Below, in pieces: positions 14,592-17,917 of a stretch of 17,917 bases of DNA. Both the position numbers and the translations under genes were made by a program. This DNA comes from Rhodospirillales bacterium (GTDB lineage: Bacteria > Pseudomonadota > Alphaproteobacteria > Rhodospirillales > 2-02-FULL-58-16). Below the pieces are notes generated by a model. It ran no database searches. It was given only the letters and a program-made list of their open reading frames with translations, and was not told where the DNA came from. How positions within the stretch are numbered: the first letter of the stretch is position 1; every line of letters starts with the position of its first letter. Location: positions 1-17,917 of the forward strand of contig JAJFIG010000425.1 of assembly GCA_021775195.1 (NCBI GenBank). Direction: 5' to 3'.

Positions 14592-14744
14592 CCGGGCTCA
14601 ATCCAAGACGGCCACGCCGTTCCAGCCCTTTTGCGTTTTGGGAACGATTTCCTTGGAAATCGATGGATTGAGTATGCCGGGAGTCAGCACAATACCGTTT
14701 CGCGACCGTGCTCGTTTCGAGACCACGGGGGCGTCCTGCGCCCC
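14592..14744 (+). ncRNA. Possible structured 5' leader of the methyltransferase gene
   Basis: The region can fold as a closed multi-hairpin element. An outer stem pairs CTCAATCC (14597-14604) with GGATTGAG (14665-14672), with CCGG/CCGG flanks at 14592-14595 and 14677-14680. It encloses ACGGC/GCCGT (14608-14620) and the perfect 8-2-8 repeat CGATTTCCTTGGAAATCG (14645-14662). A second nested hairpin (CCGTG 14706-14710 with CACGG 14724-14728, enclosing CTCG-TTT-CGAG) competes with GGGGCG/CGCCCC (14728-14744). It lies 46-198 bases before the start codon. I found no cobalamin B12-box or other known riboswitch signature. The pairing is seen; regulatory function is inferred. Confidence 0.35.
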
Positions 14745-14789
14745 GGGTTGGATGCTGCCTGTCCGGTCAACTGGCAAAAGGGATGGATC

Positions 14790-16652
14790 ATGTCCAATTA
14801 CGAATACGATTTCAGCGACACCATAAAACAGTACAAGGCCATCATCGACGGCGGCGAGGCCGACTTCGTTCCGGTCACCACCCAGATGGCCGAGTTCTGC
14901 ATGAAATACGGCGGCTACAACGGCCGCGAGTTCTTCAGCAATCCGGAAATGTTCGTGCGCGGCAACCTGAGCGCCCAGCACGAACTCGGCTACCACGTGC
15001 CGGACATGGTCTGGGACGTCTATTCCATCGAGGCCGAGGCCCTGGGCGGCAACATGGCCTGGTTCGATGAGCTCTACCCGGCCCTCGACAACACGGCGCC
15101 GATCATCGCCAACGAGAAGGAACTGGCCCGGATCAAGGCGCCGGATCCGTTCAAGACGGCGCGCATGCCGTGGGTGCTGGAGGGCCTGCAGATCTGCAAG
15201 GAACTGACCGGCTACACCCACTACATCCATTACTGCGCGCCGATCAACCTGGCGGCCCAGGTGATGCAGTTCGAGAACATGATCGTCGCCATGCAGGAGA
15301 ACCCGAAGTTCGTGCACAAGGTCCTGAACTTCCTGGTCGAGGAGGTGCTGGCGCCTTACATCAACGCCTACTTCAAGGTAATGCCCGATGCCACCATCGC
15401 CAACGGCAAGGACGCGGTAGGCTCGCTGCCGTTCATCACCGAGGACATCGCCGAGGAGTTCTCGGTGCCCTACCTGCTGAAGCTGCGCGACCTGTGCGGC
15501 GGCGGCGACGGCATCCGCTGCGACAACTGGTGGGGGGATGCCTTCGCCAGCAGCGCCGAGGACTACTGGGAAACCAAGCTGAAGGTAACGCCCCAGTACC
15601 TGAAGGTCCAGGACCCCGACTGCTTCCGGGTCGGCACCGAGCGGGCCCGGGCCTTCGCCGATACCAAGGGCTGCGCCCTGAGCTTCGGCGTCGGCACCCT
15701 GCTTTTGCAGAAAGGAACGCGCGAGGACATCACCCGGCGCATCCACGAATACATGGAGGTGGGCAGCAGCGGCCCCTACGGAAAGAAGTTCTTTCTTTAT
15801 CTCTGCAGCTTCAGCGCCCAGACGCCGACGGAAAACGTCAAGATCGCCATCGAGGCGGTCAACCGCTTCAACGCCGGCGACCGGCCCTACGCCGGCGAGC
15901 GCATCAGCGGCCCCGACGGCATCGCGCCGGAGATGACGGGGGGCAAGGGCTTCATGGGCATCGGCTCGAAATACGCCCAGCTACCGGGCGTGGACGAGGG
16001 GCCGGCCAGGAAACAGATATTCCTCGACATCAACGACGCAATCATGAACTTCGACCAGCCCGGTTGCGCGGACCTGGTGACACAGGCCCTGGAATCCAAA
16101 GAGGAGCCCGAGGCCATCCTCGACGAAGGCCTGATCCCACCCATGGGCGTCGTCGGCGACATGTTCGCCACCGGCGAGATGTTCGTGCCGGAAATGCTGA
16201 TGGCGGCCAAGGCCATGAAGGCCGGCCTCGAGGTGCTGCGCCCGATCCTCACCCAGACGCGGACCGAACCCAAGGGCGTGATCGTCATGGCCACCGTCTT
16301 CGGCGACCTGCACGATATCGGCAAGAACCTGGTCGGCATGATGCTGGAGGGCGCCGGGTTCAAGGTTGTCGACCTGGGGGTCAACACCAAGGTCGAGGAG
16401 ATCATCGCCGCGGCCAAGGAGGTCAACGCCGACGTCATCGGCCTGTCCGCCCTGCTTACCACCACCATGCCCTTCATGAAGCTGATCATCGAGGAGATCA
16501 AGCGCCAGAAGCTGACCATCCCGGTGATCGTCGGCGGGGCCCCGGTATCGCCCGATTTCGCTGAAGAGGTCGGTGCCGACGGCTACGGCGACAACGCTCC
16601 CGAAGGCGTCGAGCTGTGCAAGAAGTTCGTCGCCAAGAAGCTGGCTGCGTAG
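14790..16652 (+). CDS. Fused URO-D-type methyltransferase and corrinoid protein (CmuA-like architecture)
   Basis: This 620-residue cytoplasmic protein joins two halves of a corrinoid methyl-transfer system. Residues 1-365 are a uroporphyrinogen-decarboxylase-fold methyltransferase related to MtaA/MtbA. Residues about 410-490 are the helical cap of a methionine-synthase-type B12 domain (MFVPEMLMAAKAM). Residues 495-615 bind cobalamin, with D506-x-H508-x-x-G511 (DLHDIG), S553-x-L555 and G582-G583 all present. The same order and length occur in the chloromethane methyltransferase CmuA (about 613 residues). The zinc motif H-x-C...C of MtaA-type enzymes appears as IRC (C244) and LCS (C339), with no histidine at the usual place. 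The start is ATG 14790, with AAAGGG seven bases upstream. No cmuB-like partner is here. The methyl donor is unknown: halomethane, methylamine, methoxy or methylated phosphonate derivatives are all open. Confidence 0.9.
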   Translation: MSNYEYDFSDTIKQYKAIIDGGEADFVPVTTQMAEFCMKYGGYNGREFFSNPEMFVRGNLSAQHELGYHVPDMVWDVYSIEAEALGGNMAWFDELYPALDNTAPIIANEKELARIKAPDPFKTARMPWVLEGLQICKELTGYTHYIHYCAPINLAAQVMQFENMIVAMQENPKFVHKVLNFLVEEVLAPYINAYFKVMPDATIANGKDAVGSLPFITEDIAEEFSVPYLLKLRDLCGGGDGIRCDNWWGDAFASSAEDYWETKLKVTPQYLKVQDPDCFRVGTERARAFADTKGCALSFGVGTLLLQKGTREDITRRIHEYMEVGSSGPYGKKFFLYLCSFSAQTPTENVKIAIEAVNRFNAGDRPYAGERISGPDGIAPEMTGGKGFMGIGSKYAQLPGVDEGPARKQIFLDINDAIMNFDQPGCADLVTQALESKEEPEAILDEGLIPPMGVVGDMFATGEMFVPEMLMAAKAMKAGLEVLRPILTQTRTEPKGVIVMATVFGDLHDIGKNLVGMMLEGAGFKVVDLGVNTKVEEIIAAAKEVNADVIGLSALLTTTMPFMKLIIEEIKRQKLTIPVIVGGAPVSPDFAEEVGADGYGDNAPEGVELCKKFVAKKLAA

Positions 16653-16663
16653 GGCGCGCAGCC
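16643..16663. terminator. Stem-loop at a convergent gene junction
   Basis: GGCTGCG (16643-16649) pairs perfectly with CGCAGCC (16657-16663) across the TAG of the methyltransferase gene, 8 bases before the end of the converging hydrolase gene. There is no T-run on either side. It may mark the mRNA ends of both genes. Confidence 0.35.
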
Positions 16664-16671
16664 GGCGGGGG

Positions 16672-17463
16672 TCAGGCCAGATAGCGGGCGAGGAAGGCGG
16701 CGACGTCGGGTCCCCAGACCGCGGCGCCGTGGACCTCGAACAGGTGGGCTTCCCATTGGGTGTGACCCCAAGGCGGGTAGATGCGGCAGAGGTGATCCCT
16801 GCCGGCCTTTTCGAGCTCGTCCGCAAGGTCGGTGGTGGCCGCCGTGTCGAGGTCGTTGGCGGCCTGGGCGAGGAAGATCGGCACTTCGAGATCGCGGGCC
16901 GCGGCCAGCATCTTGGCCTTGAGCCGGGGATGGCCGGCCCACTGGCTGGCGCCGCCGGAAAAGTTGACGGCGCAGCGGTAGCGGCGGTCGCTGGCGGCGG
17001 CGAGCAGGCTGAGGATGCCGCCCCGCGAGCTTCCCGATAAGGCGATGCGGGTTCCGTCGATGCGGTCATGGCGGCGCAGGAACTCGGTCGCGGCAAGCAC
17101 GTCGTCGCATTCCTGGTCCAGGCGCTGGACAATCTGCTGGTCATGATCCGCCGTCCCCGGGGGCGCCGGCACCGCCGTCGCCAGGGGTGTTCCCGGTGAG
17201 TTGCCATAGCCCCGGCGGTGGGGAAAGAAGAAGGCGTAGCCCCAGGACAGCATGAGGGCGGCGGTCTGCGGGCGCGAGACGTCCCAGGTTCCCGGACTAA
17301 GCCGGCTTCCGTGGTTGTTGACGATGCAGGCGACGGGACCGTCACCGGGAGGCAGGTACAGATAGCCCTTGAGCTCCAGCCCACCGCTTTCGAAGACCAC
17401 CTCTTCGGGCGTGACGCCGGTTTGCGGAAGGGGGTGGTTCCCGGCTTTTGCGCGGTTGCCCAT
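16672..17463 (-). CDS. Alpha/beta hydrolase (dienelactone hydrolase/peptidase-like)
   Basis: This 263-residue serine hydrolase is probably cytoplasmic, since no signal peptide is seen. An oxyanion-type NNHGSRLSPGTWD comes first, then the nucleophile elbow GSSRG (in ALSGSSRGGIL), then an acid in AANDLD and the catalytic His in PPWGHTQ. The layout resembles the dienelactone hydrolase and prolyl-oligopeptidase-like esterases. The start is ATG 17463, with GGGGG nine bases upstream. An in-frame extension to 17574 lies inside the LysR gene and is not credible. It begins four bases after the stop of the upstream LysR gene, so the two are co-transcribed. It converges with the corrinoid methyltransferase gene. 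The substrate, an ester or amide, cannot be read from sequence. Confidence 0.86.
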   Translation of the reverse strand: MGNRAKAGNHPLPQTGVTPEEVVFESGGLELKGYLYLPPGDGPVACIVNNHGSRLSPGTWDVSRPQTAALMLSWGYAFFFPHRRGYGNSPGTPLATAVPAPPGTADHDQQIVQRLDQECDDVLAATEFLRRHDRIDGTRIALSGSSRGGILSLLAAASDRRYRCAVNFSGGASQWAGHPRLKAKMLAAARDLEVPIFLAQAANDLDTAATTDLADELEKAGRDHLCRIYPPWGHTQWEAHLFEVHGAAVWGPDVAAFLARYLA

Positions 17464-17467
17464 TCGT

Positions 17468-17917
17468 CTACGCCCCCGCGCCGCCGGCCAGTTCATCGGC
17501 GAGACGGCGGAAGGCGCGGATGGCGGGCAGGCTGCTGCGCTGGCGCAGGCAGACGACGCTCTCGGACACCGCAAGGTCGGCGTCGCGGAGATGCAGGGCC
17601 CTGAGGCGGCGGTCGGAGCGGGCCTCGAGATCGACGATGGCGCCGACCCCGACGCCGGCGGCCACCGCCTCGCGCATGGTTTCGCGGCTGTCCACCTTCA
17701 TGATCATCTTGGGCTTGACGCCGGCCTCGGCGAGGGCGGCCTCGAAGATGGGGCCGGTCAGGGACTTGTCGGTGATCCGCAACACCATGGGCTGGCCGGC
17801 GAGCTCCTCGAGGGCGACGCTGCTGCGGTCCGCCCACGGGTGATCCCGGTTGACGATGACGACCACCTCATGGCGGGCATAGGGGGCGATGATGAGGCGG
17901 GGGTCGTCCCGGGTCCG
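17468..17917 (-). CDS. LysR-family regulator, C-terminal part, aminoethylphosphonate type
   Basis: The frame runs from the window edge to a stop at 17468-17470, giving the last 149 residues of a LysR effector domain; the DNA-binding half is outside the window. The text matches the LysR branch tied to aminoethylphosphonate catabolism (TIGR03339, from memory). It opens near RDDPRL, continues VIVNRDHPWADRSSVALEEL and DSRETMREAVAAGVGVGAI, and ends SESVVCLRQR. It is the same branch as the regulator encoded at 6548-7450, with conserved spacing, so the two are paralogues. It sits four bases upstream of the hydrolase gene in one transcript. The likely ligand is a phosphonate or related acid, by family inference only. 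Confidence 0.86.
   Translation of the reverse strand, partial: RTRDDPRLIIAPYARHEVVVIVNRDHPWADRSSVALEELAGQPMVLRITDKSLTGPIFEAALAEAGVKPKMIMKVDSRETMREAVAAGVGVGAIVDLEARSDRRLRALHLRDADLAVSESVVCLRQRSSLPAIRAFRRLADELAGGAGA

Noticed and set aside
14680..14700. Weak cobalamin-riboswitch B12-box resemblance (AGTCAGCACAATACC)
   Set aside because: Only the first six bases fit the box consensus, and the companion elements of a cobalamin riboswitch are not found.
14514..14789. 92-codon N-terminal extension of the corrinoid methyltransferase
   Set aside because: Basic, low-complexity translation with poor codon use over a hairpin-rich leader. ATG 14790 has a proper ribosome site and the expected protein N-terminus.

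Overview
The window is a high-GC, densely packed bacterial segment. Codon use, gene families (a DUF6455-type protein, PDR-type reductase, two-domain Usp, paired LysR/EamA genes) and AT-rich intergenic islands suggest an alphaproteobacterium, probably Rhodospirillales-like. That placement is inference; there is no rRNA or tRNA. I see no insertion sequence, integrase, CRISPR array or phage gene.

Layout. 1-234 is the 3' end of an unrecognised gene, closed by a strong terminator. 376-597 (minus) encodes a short peptide with an NHLP-type (nitrile-hydratase-like) RiPP leader and a CxC...CxC tail. A long AT-rich control region with 12-bp direct repeats and a small possible ORF follows. 1206-5085 is a phnC-phnD-phnE-phnE phosphonate-family ABC importer. 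The last permease gene runs through an A6 tract, where a -1 shift would join it to an exported protein (about 5073-5672) that has no ordinary start codon. That frame overlaps a gene for an EamA-type exporter (5669-6538). A LysR regulator resembling those tied to aminoethylphosphonate catabolism (6548-7450, minus) diverges from an NADH:ferredoxin oxidoreductase of the phthalate dioxygenase reductase type (7644-8654).

The middle, 8969-11189, looks like housekeeping: a DUF6455-like protein, an ADP-ribose pyrophosphatase (nudF) and a tandem universal stress protein. Next come a GcvA-type LysR gene and a second EamA gene (11416-13236), meeting tail to tail with a non-canonical DprA-like gene (13233-14405, minus). 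A 384-base divergent gap with several inverted repeats precedes a fused methyltransferase-corrinoid protein of CmuA-like architecture (14790-16652). The window ends with an alpha/beta hydrolase and the C-terminal part of a second aminoethylphosphonate-type LysR regulator (16672-17917, minus).

How it may work together (inference). The importer, two phosphonate-type LysR regulators and two EamA permeases point to uptake and use of an organophosphonate or a related anion. No C-P lyase, phosphonatase, phosphonate hydrolase or AEP transaminase is present, so bond cleavage must be encoded elsewhere. The binding protein appears to lack the acidic residues that hold the amine of aminoethylphosphonate in E. 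coli PhnD. The cluster also carries a corrinoid methyltransferase and an oxygenase-type reductase. A methylated or otherwise non-amine ligand is therefore an attractive but unproven possibility.
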